A stretch of DNA of 64,000 bases from JAOAPG01 sp963791575 (lineage in GTDB: Bacteria > Acidobacteriota > Terriglobia > Terriglobales > Acidobacteriaceae): the NCBI GenBank assembly GCA_963791575.1, contig CAWBSY010000011.1, forward strand, positions 62,001-126,000, in the 5' to 3' direction. Shown piece after piece: positions 34,934-43,554 of the stretch (position 1 is its first letter; each line of letters begins with the position of its first letter). The notes beneath the pieces were generated by a model. The model made no database searches. It was not told where the DNA came from and was given only the letters and a program-made list of their open reading frames with translations. A program made the position numbers and the translations under genes.

Positions 34934-36118
34934 ATGACCAACCCTTCTCTCACGCGCGCGAAATCTAGTGATTCTAAGCTCGACGCCGTCCCGTTACTCG
35001 ACCTTCATCGCCAGTACGAAACCATTCGAGAGGAAGTCTTATCGGCAGTGGAACGCGTATGCGCCTCGCAGCATTTTGTTCTGGGCAAAGAGGTTGAATT
35101 GCTGGAAAACGAACTCGCGGCTTTCACCGGAGCAGCCGCGGCGGTGGGATGCGCCTCCGGAACCGACGCGCTCTGGCTGGCTCTGGTTGCAGCCGGTGTG
35201 AAGCCTGGGGATGCTGTCATTACCACTACGTTCAGTTTCTTCGCTTCCGCCAGTGCTATCGTGCGGGCTGGTGCCCGGCCGATCTTCGTCGATGTCGATC
35301 CGCAGACCCTGAATATCGATGTCAAGCAAGCAGAGACTATTTTCAAGGAAAGACGTGACTACAAGATTCGTGCGATTTTGCCTGTCCATCTCTTCGGGCA
35401 GTGCGCGGACATGGATTCCCTGCAACAAATCGCGGACGAATTCAAGCTGCCGATAATCGAAGACGCGGCGCAAGCTATTGGCGCATCTTGGCGAAATCGA
35501 CAGGCAGGATCGCTGGGCGTTGCTGCAGCCTTTAGTTTCTATCCGACAAAGAATCTCAGTGCCTATGGCGATGCTGGCTTAGTGACTACCACCAATCCCG
35601 AGATGGCCGAGCACATGCGCCGCCTGCGCAATCACGGAAGTCCGCGCCGCTATTTGCATGAAGAAATGGGATGGAACTCCCGTCTGGATGCGATCCAAGC
35701 GGCCATCTTACGCGTGAAATTGCCGCACATCGAGAAGTGGAACGAGCAGCGCCGTAATCATGCGAACACTTACGACAAGCTGCTGGCGCAAGCGGGACTC
35801 ACGTCGAAAGGCGAATTGCCAATCAAACCAGTTCAAACGTCTTCACAGGCTCATCACGTCTTTCATCAGTATGTAATTCGGGCTAACCGCCGCGATGACC
35901 TTCGAAAATTCCTCACCGAGAGAAATATAGGAACCGAGATTTATTATCCAATTCCTCTGCACCTTCAACCTTGCTTCGCCTACTTGGGATATCTGGAAGG
36001 AGACCTGCCCGAATCCGAACAAGCAGCGCAGGAAGTACTGGCATTGCCCATGTTTCCGGAATTAAGAGAAGAAGAACAGAAGTGGGTCGTGGAGAGTATC
36101 GCGGAATTTTATTCTTAG
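34934..36118 (+). CDS. DegT/DnrJ/EryC1/StrS-family sugar aminotransferase
   Basis: 394 residues, PLP-dependent fold type I. VPLLDLHRQYETIREEVLSAV opens the domain, the substrate loop is AVGCASGTDALWLALVAAG, and the Schiff-base Lys is in FSFYPTKNLSAYGDAG. C-terminal VFHQYVIRANRRDDLRKFL and EIYYPIPLHLQPCF match the family. These enzymes transaminate nucleotide-linked keto sugars for surface glycans or antibiotics. There are no other sugar-nucleotide genes adjacent, so the product is open. Intact. Confidence 0.9.
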   Translation: MTNPSLTRAKSSDSKLDAVPLLDLHRQYETIREEVLSAVERVCASQHFVLGKEVELLENELAAFTGAAAAVGCASGTDALWLALVAAGVKPGDAVITTTFSFFASASAIVRAGARPIFVDVDPQTLNIDVKQAETIFKERRDYKIRAILPVHLFGQCADMDSLQQIADEFKLPIIEDAAQAIGASWRNRQAGSLGVAAAFSFYPTKNLSAYGDAGLVTTTNPEMAEHMRRLRNHGSPRRYLHEEMGWNSRLDAIQAAILRVKLPHIEKWNEQRRNHANTYDKLLAQAGLTSKGELPIKPVQTSSQAHHVFHQYVIRANRRDDLRKFLTERNIGTEIYYPIPLHLQPCFAYLGYLEGDLPESEQAAQEVLALPMFPELREEEQKWVVESIAEFYS

Positions 36119-36152
36119 TTTCTGTCTTTGGTCGTACGTCGTTGGTCGTTGG
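36119..36152. repeat. Intergenic GTCGTTGGTC-type simple repeat
   Basis: TTTGGTCGTACGTCGTTGGTCGTTGGC. A near copy lies at 41759-41790 (GTCGTTGGTCTTTAGTCGTCGGTCGTTAGCC). Both sit just after gene ends. Confidence 0.5.
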
Positions 36153-36180
36153 CTTCCGAAGATTAAATACTGCTGCTTGC

Positions 36181-37255
36181 CTAACAACTTAAAACGTTAA
36201 CGCGAGCCTCGTCTTCTTCCGCCCTACCGGCACTTTCTTTCTGTTCTCCCGGCGCCAGGACTCTCCGTACAATCGGAGTATTCATTTTGTATTTGCGCTC
36301 CGTAATATTCCCGCTCTCATCTTTCACTCGCAGCACGAACACGGGCAAGTTCCCTTCTTTATCGAAGTTTTCCTGCGACACTGTCACTGGCAAAATGCCG
36401 TTCAGTCCATGCTCCCTGTAGGCAGTCTCGTAGCGATGCTTTCTCACATTCCAGGTAAAAACGCGAACTTGATTGTAGTCAAAGGGCATGCCGTCCTTAG
36501 GCTCGGTCATTAATACGAGATACTGCGAGACCTTTTTGTCACCATCACTCACTTGATTGAGTACAAAAAATGCAACTAAGCGTTGTCCCTCGGCATATTG
36601 CGCAATTTCGAGCGGGACATCGAGGTCAATCATGCGCGCCAGCACCCATCCCACGTTCCCGGTAGGGATCGCGAATGAGCCACCAGTCTTCCAGAATTGG
36701 CGCGACGGTTTTTGGAGGCTCGCCCCCCTTGCCGGCAATCGCCCGCGCAGGTGCGGCAGAAGGATTCTTCTCGGCTGTAGCCCGCTTCAACACAGAAACC
36801 TTGGACCCGGAATTAAGTTGAAAAAGATGCTCGGTCTCACGTCCCGGTTCGAGATGAAGATTGGTATCGTTACGCGTGGACCCAGTGGCCTGGACTGGTT
36901 CGTTCTGTGATTGCTTGAGAAGAGCCTGAAACCCATCGTAAACTGCCTGGCTCACCAGATAGCGCTGCTCGATCCAGCCTTCCGTCCCGTTCGTCGTACG
37001 GACCCGCACAAAACGTTTCTCGCGCTCCAATACCTCCAGGCGTTCGCCATTCTTCACAACTCCGGTCTTCAGATATACAGCAGCAACGTGGTCCCGTAAG
37101 ATCGCTTGCGGGGCGGAAACGTAGGCGATCTCCTGCGCGCGGCCACGACCCTTGCCGCAAGCAACCGAGACCACCAGCAAACTGCATGCAAGCAGCATCA
37201 GCAGGAATGAAGAGAGAAAACGTAGGAGGGCAAGTCTCACGGAATTAATTGACAA
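36181..37255 (-). CDS. SH3-domain lipoprotein, one frame break
   Basis: About 357 residues after repair. N-terminal signal with lipobox LLVVSVACGKG. A first bacterial-SH3 segment includes VYLKTGVVKNGERLEVLERE and FVRVRTTNGTEGWIEQRYLV, a second LHLEPGRETEHLFQLNSGSKVSVLKRA, then NVGWVLARMIDLDVP. The C-terminal region (LVAFFVLNQVSDGDKKVSQY, VFTWNVRKHRYETAYRE) is a conserved uncharacterised module. The frame breaks near 36662; skipping one T joins WWLIRDP to TGNVGWVL. Likely periplasmic, perhaps peptidoglycan- or envelope-associated. Confidence 0.75.
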
Positions 37256-37688
37256 TGATCAATTAACAATATAGCGCAGCCTGCGGCTCTCAAATTCCGA
37301 ACGCGACTCAAGCGGATACCTCTGGTCAACATGAGGTTTGAACTACATCTCAGATAGCTTCTTGACTTGCGCGTGACGGCATTTCGGCAAATGTGCGAGC
37401 TTAACTGAATATTCGTCAATAAAAATTACTTTCGTCTATGCAGTATCAACATCGCTCTGACATTCACCTTGACAACTTCGGCTGAACCAAATAACTTCGC
37501 CTTTCAGCGAGCCAGAGTGGGAGATTGTTTCCCATCTGACGGGGGTCCTCTACTCGCTGCTTCCCTGCATTATTCGGGCCAAGATGTTCGGGCCATGCAC
37601 CAGATTTGAATCTAAGCCGCTCACCATTACGGAGTTGGTCTGCACTCGTATGCAGTGTGGAGCAGAGGTCGTCCAGGAGGACGAGTGA
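37256..37688. other. Gap upstream of the 85-residue protein gene
   Basis: 433 bases without a recognisable gene. A plus-strand frame (about 37478-37688) runs open without a good start and ends TGA directly before the next ATG; its residues match nothing I know. The Shine-Dalgarno AGGAGGA at 37673-37679 belongs to the downstream gene. Confidence 0.35.
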
Positions 37689-37946
37689 ATGAGTAATGCC
37701 GTCATTGTTGTCTCTTTTTCGAAAGATGTGTTGCCATTATTCCGGTCCAATGACATTGAACAAATGAACGCGTACGGAGTACTTCTGAACAAATATGAGT
37801 GGCTCTCGAAACCTGCCAATGCCCGGCTCGTCTATGCATACCTGAGCGGACAACGGCGTCCGAGAATGCCGTTAGGCGGACCATACTGGAGCGATGAACA
37901 AGTCAACTTATTTCTGCAATGGATGAACGGAGGATATCAACCATGA
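37689..37946 (+). CDS. Small conserved hypothetical protein
   Basis: 85 residues with a strong Shine-Dalgarno (AGGAGGA, 9 bases before ATG 37689). It follows a pattern seen in a small uncharacterised domain of many environmental bacteria: IVVSFSKDVLPLFRSNDIEQM, then ARLVYAYLSGQRRPRMPLGG, PYWSDEQVNLFLQWMNGGYQP. The domain is often a stand-alone gene or a tail on oxidoreductases. No function is assigned. Confidence 0.7.
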   Translation: MSNAVIVVSFSKDVLPLFRSNDIEQMNAYGVLLNKYEWLSKPANARLVYAYLSGQRRPRMPLGGPYWSDEQVNLFLQWMNGGYQP

Positions 37947-38059
37947 AAATCAGGCTCCAGACTTCAGGCACTGGGCTCCAGGCTGCATGGCTCAACATGC
38001 TGCCAAATAAAAGTTTTTTGGTGATCCTAGAGCCTAAAGCCCGAAGCCTAGAGCCTTTC

Positions 38060-39124
38060 TCAGTCTCCGAAACAAATTCCGATGGCTCTCGCTGTACGTG
38101 CCAGTTCTCCGTCTGGATTAACGGCCTTCATCATGCCAATAGCGTCTGCAATCTGCACGGCTTCGATACGCTCGCTGCGCAGGCACACCATTTTTCCAAA
38201 ATCGCGCTTTGCCACCAGTTCCACTGCCGCCACTCCAAACCGCGTGGCCAAAATGCGATCGAAGGGCGTCGGTGAACCACCACGCTGGATATGTCCCAAC
38301 ACGCTGATGCGGACCTCTTTGTTTGCTCCTGCGGAAATTGCATTTCCGATCAGATTGCTGATCGCGCTGGCCCGCCGATTCTCCTTCAGCTCGGGCGGCA
38401 GTTGCGCCCCTTCCGCTATTACAATCACGGTGAATCGCTTGCCAAAACTTTCGCGCTGAGCCACGTGCTCGCAAATCTTTTCAATGGTGAATGGAATTTC
38501 CGGGATCAGAATTACATGGGCACCGCCAGCAATGCCAGCGCCGATGGCGATCCATCCCGCATCCCGTCCCATGACTTCGACGATCATGATGCGATGATGC
38601 GCTTCTGCCGTGGTGTGGATTTTGTCAATCGCGTCCGTTGCCGTTTGCAGCGCAGTATCAAAGCCGAACGTGACTTCAGTAGCTGAAAGATCGTTGTCGA
38701 TGGTCTTCGGGACACCAACCAGATTCATACCCTTGGCTGCCAAGTCGAGCGCAATTTTTTGCGAGCCATCGCCACCAATGGTGATGACCGCATCGATGCC
38801 CAGTTTGCGGGAGTTTGTAATCACTTCATCTGAAATGTCGCGAGTGACTTCGACCCCATTCTCGATTGTTTTGTAATGAAAAGGATTGCCACGATTCGTG
38901 GTCCCGAGAATCGTGCCACCACGAGGCAAAATACCGCTGACGTCTTTAAGGGTCAGTTCGCGCGATTTTTCTGGCCAGATCAAGCCATCAAAGCCGTCCG
39001 GAATGCCAATCACTTTCCAGTTGTATTTCAGGATGGCGGCTTTGACCGCCGCGCGAATGACGGCGTTGAGTCCAGGCGCGTCACCGCCGCCGGTACAGAT
39101 GCCAATGCATCGGATATCGGACAT
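38060..39124 (-). CDS. pfkA: 6-phosphofructokinase
   Basis: 354 residues. The nucleotide site is GICTGGGDAPGLNAVIRA, then VITIGGDGSQKIA, VGVPKTIDNDLSATEVTFGF (catalytic TIDND) and VEVMGRDAGWIA. GGDGS (Gly at the E. coli 104 position) argues for ATP, while PKTIDND (Lys at the 124 position) is common in PPi-type and mixed group III enzymes. I read it as a group III PfkA, probably ATP-dependent. C-terminal GHIQRGGSPTPFDRILATRFG is conserved. Intact and monocistronic. Confidence 0.93.
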   Translation of the reverse strand: MSDIRCIGICTGGGDAPGLNAVIRAAVKAAILKYNWKVIGIPDGFDGLIWPEKSRELTLKDVSGILPRGGTILGTTNRGNPFHYKTIENGVEVTRDISDEVITNSRKLGIDAVITIGGDGSQKIALDLAAKGMNLVGVPKTIDNDLSATEVTFGFDTALQTATDAIDKIHTTAEAHHRIMIVEVMGRDAGWIAIGAGIAGGAHVILIPEIPFTIEKICEHVAQRESFGKRFTVIVIAEGAQLPPELKENRRASAISNLIGNAISAGANKEVRISVLGHIQRGGSPTPFDRILATRFGVAAVELVAKRDFGKMVCLRSERIEAVQIADAIGMMKAVNPDGELARTARAIGICFGD

Positions 39125-39219
39125 AGTGAATTAGATTTCGGTGTTAAGAATTCAGAGTGCCACCTGATAATACCGTGGCACCCCGGAAGGATGGCAAATT
39201 ACCAATTGGCGTAGCCGCA

Positions 39220-39849
39220 TTAGTGGATCGTCAAATTCGTACTACCAGAGATGCCCGTCGTAGGATCGGTAGCAGTCACGGTAATCGTTCCTAGACCGAC
39301 GCTCGCCGTCGTCGTCGTGAGAAGACCAGAGCTGTCAATACTCACTCCTGTCGCAGTGGACGGACTGAAAGTCCAATTCACGGAGTCCGTAATGATTACT
39401 GGCTGACCATTCGCTGTACCGGTGGCAACAAAAGTCTCATTGTTCCCAGCGTTAATTGTCTGATTTGTAGGAGCGATCGTGATCGCAGTCAAATTTGCGA
39501 TAGTCACCGTAATGGTAGCCGTCCCAGTCTGAGTACCCGATGCCCCGGTTATCGTTGAGGTTCCCGGCGAAACTCCTGTTACCAATCCCGTCGAGCTGTT
39601 CACGGTAGCAACAGACTGGGTAGCGCTGCTCCAGAAGATACCACTGGTCAAAGTTTTGGTGGAACCATCGTTATAAGTTCCAGTCGCGGTCATCTGCACC
39701 GTCTTGCTTTGTTGAATAGTTGCGGTCGGGCCAACCGTAATTCCGGTCAATGTCGGGTTCACGAAAAACCCAGTGCAGCCCACTCCGGCAGCAAGCAGCA
39801 ACAGAGTGGTGGCGATGGCGAAAATCTGGAGTTTGCGCGTACTCGGCAT
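39220..39849 (-). CDS. Ig-like (BIG2) domain lipoprotein
   Basis: 209 residues from the ATG at 39849 (MPSTRKLQIFA). Lipobox LLAAGVGCTG. Two bacterial Ig-like domains follow: ITVGPTATIQQSKTVQMTAT through GVSPGTSTITGASG, and ITIAPTNQTINAGNNETFVA through ITVTATDPTTGISG. Thr/Ser-rich, no catalytic domain. Likely cell-surface or periplasmic; similar modules act in adhesion. The frame extends upstream to 39873. Confidence 0.8.
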   Translation of the reverse strand: MPSTRKLQIFAIATTLLLLAAGVGCTGFFVNPTLTGITVGPTATIQQSKTVQMTATGTYNDGSTKTLTSGIFWSSATQSVATVNSSTGLVTGVSPGTSTITGASGTQTGTATITVTIANLTAITIAPTNQTINAGNNETFVATGTANGQPVIITDSVNWTFSPSTATGVSIDSSGLLTTTTASVGLGTITVTATDPTTGISGSTNLTIH

Positions 39850-40072
39850 AGTCAGAAAGCCCCTTGGCAACATCGCCCTCGCGGGGCGTAATTTAAGAAT
39901 CGGCGCACAAGAATTGTAGCAGAGAAGCCGCTCCGGTAAGCACGTACATGTACCTTCGGATCAGCCAAAAACCGCAAGAATTCCTGCGTCCGAAGCTAAG
40001 AACGAAGCAGCGTGGCAGGCTTGCATGTCAATTTTTGTATTGGATCGCGAAGACGGCAGCATGGCGGACGGG

Positions 40073-40097
40073 CGGGGACGCCCGTCGCTACATTGAA
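40073..40097. repeat. GC-rich dispersed micro-repeat, second copy
   Basis: GGGCGGGGACGCCCGTCGCTACAT, matching the copy at 12313 in layout and ending; it contains the inverted repeat GGGCG/CGCCC. Confidence 0.45.
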
Positions 40098-40126
40098 ATC
40101 ATTTGCAATTACCAATGACATCGGTT

Positions 40127-41752
40127 TTAACCGGCGATCCTCACGAATTTTTCGTCCGCTGATCGCCGTATCTGTCGAATTGCCTCTGGTAATGCATCGA
40201 TCAGATCCGTCGCGATCAGGGATTGCTCGCCCATCTTCTCGCACGCTACATCTCCGGCAAGTCCGTGCAGATGGACTGCCGCGATGACGGCTTCGAAAAC
40301 GTGCTGCGGATTCTGAGCAATTAATCCAGCTGTGATCCCGGTCAGAACATCGCCAGTGCCACCTGTCGCCATTCCGGGATTGCCAGTTGTGTTTACCCAG
40401 ACTTCGCCGTCCGGTTTTGCGATCAGCGTGCGATGGCCCTTTAAAACGACGATCAACTCATGTTCGCGACGCAAAACTTCGGGCAGTCTTTATGCGATCA
40501 CGTTGCACTTCGGCGATGGAGCATCCCACGAGCCGCGCCATCTCGCCCGGATGCGGCGTAATCACCAGCGACTTCCCCTTGCCATTTAACTCCGTTGCAC
40601 GATCTTCGAAAGCGTTAAGCCCGTCGGCGTCCAGAACGATAGGCTTACTCGATTCAATTACCAACTTTCGCACCAACTCAGAAGTCTCGGAATTGCGAGA
40701 GATACCAGGTCCAATAGCAAGCACGGTCATTTTCTCGGCAAGTTTTCCCAGATGTTTATAGCTGCCGCATAGAAATGGTGCCTTCATCGGTCTCCTCCAG
40801 CGGCTCAGTCATGAGCTCGGGATGGAACCCGGCCACGGTTGAAAGCACAGACTTCGCCGTCGCTACAGTGGACAAGCCTGCCCCAGAGCGAAGTGTTGCA
40901 ATGCCCGCCATGACCGCAGCTCCTGCCTTACCGAGAGATCCTCCAACAACGAGCACATGCCCGTAATTTCCTTTATTCGAATCCACAGGGCGAGGCGTGA
41001 ACAGATGCGCGATATCTTTCGCAGTAATCACATTCAGATTTAAAGAAGAAACAATAGCTTCGGGCGGAGAACCGATGGGAGCCACTACAATCCTCGAATG
41101 TGGGTGCCCCATCCTTGCGTTCTTTGCAAGGGTGGGACGCGATAATGCACTGAATACGTGAATGGGACGAGGCGCAGTGAAGGTAACAACAGCGTCAGCG
41201 TGCACCACGGGCTCACCCGGCTCGCTCGTCTTCACAAGACCAGCGTCAGCATCCGCTCCTGACGGAATGTCGACCCCAACAATCGGTCTCCCGCTGGAAT
41301 TTAGTTCAGCTATCGCATCCGCGTAAATCCCGTTCACCGGTGGACGAAAACCCGTTCCTAAAATCGCGTCGATCAGCACTCCCGCTTCAAACACTCTCTG
41401 TGCTGCTTCATTTTTTAGTTCTTCTGCGAAGAGTGCGGTAACCACTTTCAGCGATAACAATTTGAACATCTCCGCCGCATCGCCGCGAAGTTCTGCGGGA
41501 TCTGCAAGAAGAAGTACATCGCACTGTCCTGTTCCGGCGTCATGCAGCTTACGGGCAGCCACGAATCCGTCACCACCGTTGTTGCCTTTACCACAAATCA
41601 CACCAATGGATTTACGCGGAGGAATAGTGCTGGAGCACAAATTCCGCGACTGCGCTCCCGGCATTCTCCATGAGAGTGAGGGATGGCACGCCAAAGCGCT
41701 CGCTGGTAACGCGATCAATCTCCCGCATCTCGGCAGCAGTGACAATCTTCAT
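40127..41752 (-). CDS. nnr: Bifunctional NAD(P)H-hydrate epimerase/dehydratase (Nnr), three frame breaks and an embedded repeat
   Basis: Repairs hydrated NAD(P)H. The epimerase (YjeF_N) half starts at ATG 41752 (MKIVTAAEMREIDRVT) with SIGVICGKGNNGGDGFVAA and PIVGVDIPSGADADAG. The dehydratase half has NKGNYGHVLVVGGSLGKAGA, VLDADGLNAF, VITPHPGEMARL and NPGMATGGTGDVLTG. Breaks near 41627 (extra T), 40763 (extra base; QLYKHLGKL is restored) and 40475 split it. Between the halves, 41102-41137 is a copy of the palindromic intergenic repeat read in frame, adding about 11 residues (LSRPTLAKNARMGHP) where the family has a short loop before RIVVAPIG. Confidence 0.88.
41102..41137. repeat. Palindromic repeat, copy C, inside the nnr coding sequence
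   Basis: GGGTGCCCCATCCTTGCG-TTCT-TTGCAAGGGTGGGA, the same element as at 2047 and 2116 (inverse orientation). It stays in frame with nnr. Confidence 0.8.
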
Positions 41753-41818
41753 AAGAGCAGTCGTTGGTCTTTAGTCGTCGGTCGTTAGCCACTTTTTCTC
41801 TCTCAACTCTAAAACAAA

Positions 41819-41848
41819 AAGGCCCTCCGCGCTTTTGCGGAAGACCTT
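41819..41848 (-). terminator. Terminator of the APC permease gene
   Basis: Stem AAGGCCCTCCGC/GCGGAAGACCTT with two mismatches and loop GCTTTT. On the minus strand it is followed by TTTTTGTTTT. Confidence 0.7.
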
Positions 41849-41870
41849 CTTAGTCGCTCGAATCACGTAG

Positions 41871-41892
41871 GGACAGCCGCGCGCGGCTGTCC
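41871..41892. repeat. Perfect 22-bp palindrome GGACAGCCGCG/CGCGGCTGTCC
   Basis: Perfect self-complementary sequence 14 bases after the permease stop. Too loop-poor for a classic terminator; it resembles the GC-rich palindromes scattered between Acidobacteria genes. Confidence 0.55.
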
Positions 41893-41906
41893 GACCATGC
41901 TCAAAC

Positions 41907-43523
41907 CTAAACCGATACCGGACTCCGAGGCTCCGGCTCTCTCGCCAAAGCCTGCACCTTACTGTGATGTCTGCCGTAAGTGAAGTACACGACAAGCCCA
42001 ATCGCAAGCCAGATAATGAGCCGTGCCCAATTCACCCAGCCAAGTTTGTACATCATAAATCCATTGAACAGTATGCCCAATATCGGGACTGCCGGAACCC
42101 ACGGAGTACGGAAGGGACGTGCCTGATCAGGATTTGTACGCCGCAAGATCATGACCGCTATGCAGACAATCACAAATGCCAGCAGCGTGCCGATGTTCAC
42201 CATCTTTCCAATGTCATCAATCGGAGTCACGCTTCCTACTATTGCTGCAAGAATGCCAACCAAAATCGTGTTCTTCCAAGGCGTTCGCCACTTGGGATGA
42301 ATGTCCGCAAAAAATTTCTTGGGAAGTAATCCATCATTCGCCATGGAGTAAAGCACGCGAGTCTGGCCCAGCATCATGACCAGCATCACGCTTGTGAGTC
42401 CGGCCAACGCGCCCAGAGTAATGATGTGCGACGCTCCGGATAATCCACGGTCAAGAAAGGCACGCGCAATCGGCGCTTCAATGTTGACCTCGCGCCAGGG
42501 AACCATGCCCGTAAGAACTGCGGCCACGAGAATATAGAGAGCCGTGCAGATCAGAAGCGAAGCTATGATGCCGATAGGTAAATCGCGTTGCGGATTCTTC
42601 GCCTCTTGCGCAGTGGTCGACACTGCGTCGAATCCGATGTAGGCAAAAAATATGTAAGCTGCACCTGTGCCTATCCCGGACAAACCGAATGGCGCAAAAC
42701 TGTGCCAGTCTCCTCCCCAGTTGCTGGCACTCACGTAGCGGAAACCCAGCCCAATCACAAACAACACAACCGCAACTTTGATAACAACGATTGTCGAATT
42801 AAACCGTGCGCTTTCCTTAATGCCGACGGTAAGAATAGCCGTAATTACCAGCGCAATCACAAACGCCGGCAAATTCCAGCCAATCTCTCGTCCGAAAATC
42901 TGCGGTGCGTTTAACAACTCGTGCGCCTTTTGCAGAAGCTCGGGAGATTGTGCCGCCATGATGGCAGTAATTTTCGCTAGAAACGCCTGCGTTCCCGGTA
43001 CCAGCGTCGGATCGGACGCTATGGCTATCTGCCTGGCTACAATATTTTCCGCAGCCCTTAAGCCTGTCCAATGATCGTAGGCCAACCACAGCGGCATGCG
43101 GACATGAAAAATTGCCAGCAGCTCAATGAAATGATTCGACCAGCCTGATGAAACCGTGCTCGCACCCATGGCATATTCCAAGGTCAAATCCCACCCAATG
43201 ATCCACGCGAAAATTTCGCCAAGAGTCGCGTAGGCATAGGTATAAGCGCTCCCGGCGAGCGGGATCATCGCCGCAAATTCCGCATAGCAAAGCGCCGCAA
43301 ACGCGCACCCCGTGCCCGAAAGCACAAAGGACAACATCAACGCTGGCCCGGCGTAGTGCGCTCCTAGCCCCGAGAGCACGAAGATACCCGCTCCAATGAC
43401 CGCACCCACTCCGAGCGCCGTCAATTGAAACGGCCCCAGCGTGCGTTTCAGGCTATGCTCACCCGATTCTTTCGCTTCTTCCAGAAGCATCTTCAGTGGC
43501 TTAATAGCCAGCAGATTTGCCAT
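41907..43523 (-). CDS. APC superfamily amino acid permease (cationic amino acid transporter-like)
   Basis: 538 residues with about 12 TM helices. The first-helix motif is LGVGAVIGAGIFVLSGLGAHYAGP, then CYAEFAAMIPLAGSAYTYAYATLGE and IIGWDLTLEYAMGAS, the standard CAT-family (YfnA-like) blocks. IFFAYIGFDAVSTTAQEAKNPQRDLP marks TM6-TM8. A longer-than-usual loop (about residues 147-205) separates TM4 and TM5. Likely a basic or neutral amino acid importer. Preceded on the same strand by a second APC permease, 31 bases away, probably co-transcribed. Confidence 0.9.
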   Translation of the reverse strand: MANLLAIKPLKMLLEEAKESGEHSLKRTLGPFQLTALGVGAVIGAGIFVLSGLGAHYAGPALMLSFVLSGTGCAFAALCYAEFAAMIPLAGSAYTYAYATLGEIFAWIIGWDLTLEYAMGASTVSSGWSNHFIELLAIFHVRMPLWLAYDHWTGLRAAENIVARQIAIASDPTLVPGTQAFLAKITAIMAAQSPELLQKAHELLNAPQIFGREIGWNLPAFVIALVITAILTVGIKESARFNSTIVVIKVAVVLFVIGLGFRYVSASNWGGDWHSFAPFGLSGIGTGAAYIFFAYIGFDAVSTTAQEAKNPQRDLPIGIIASLLICTALYILVAAVLTGMVPWREVNIEAPIARAFLDRGLSGASHIITLGALAGLTSVMLVMMLGQTRVLYSMANDGLLPKKFFADIHPKWRTPWKNTILVGILAAIVGSVTPIDDIGKMVNIGTLLAFVIVCIAVMILRRTNPDQARPFRTPWVPAVPILGILFNGFMMYKLGWVNWARLIIWLAIGLVVYFTYGRHHSKVQALAREPEPRSPVSV

Positions 43524-43554
43524 GCGTTAGTTTCTCCTTAAAACCTCTCACCCG

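Noticed and set aside
37550..37819. Minus-strand 89-codon frame
   Set aside because: Overlaps a better-supported plus-strand gene with a strong Shine-Dalgarno.
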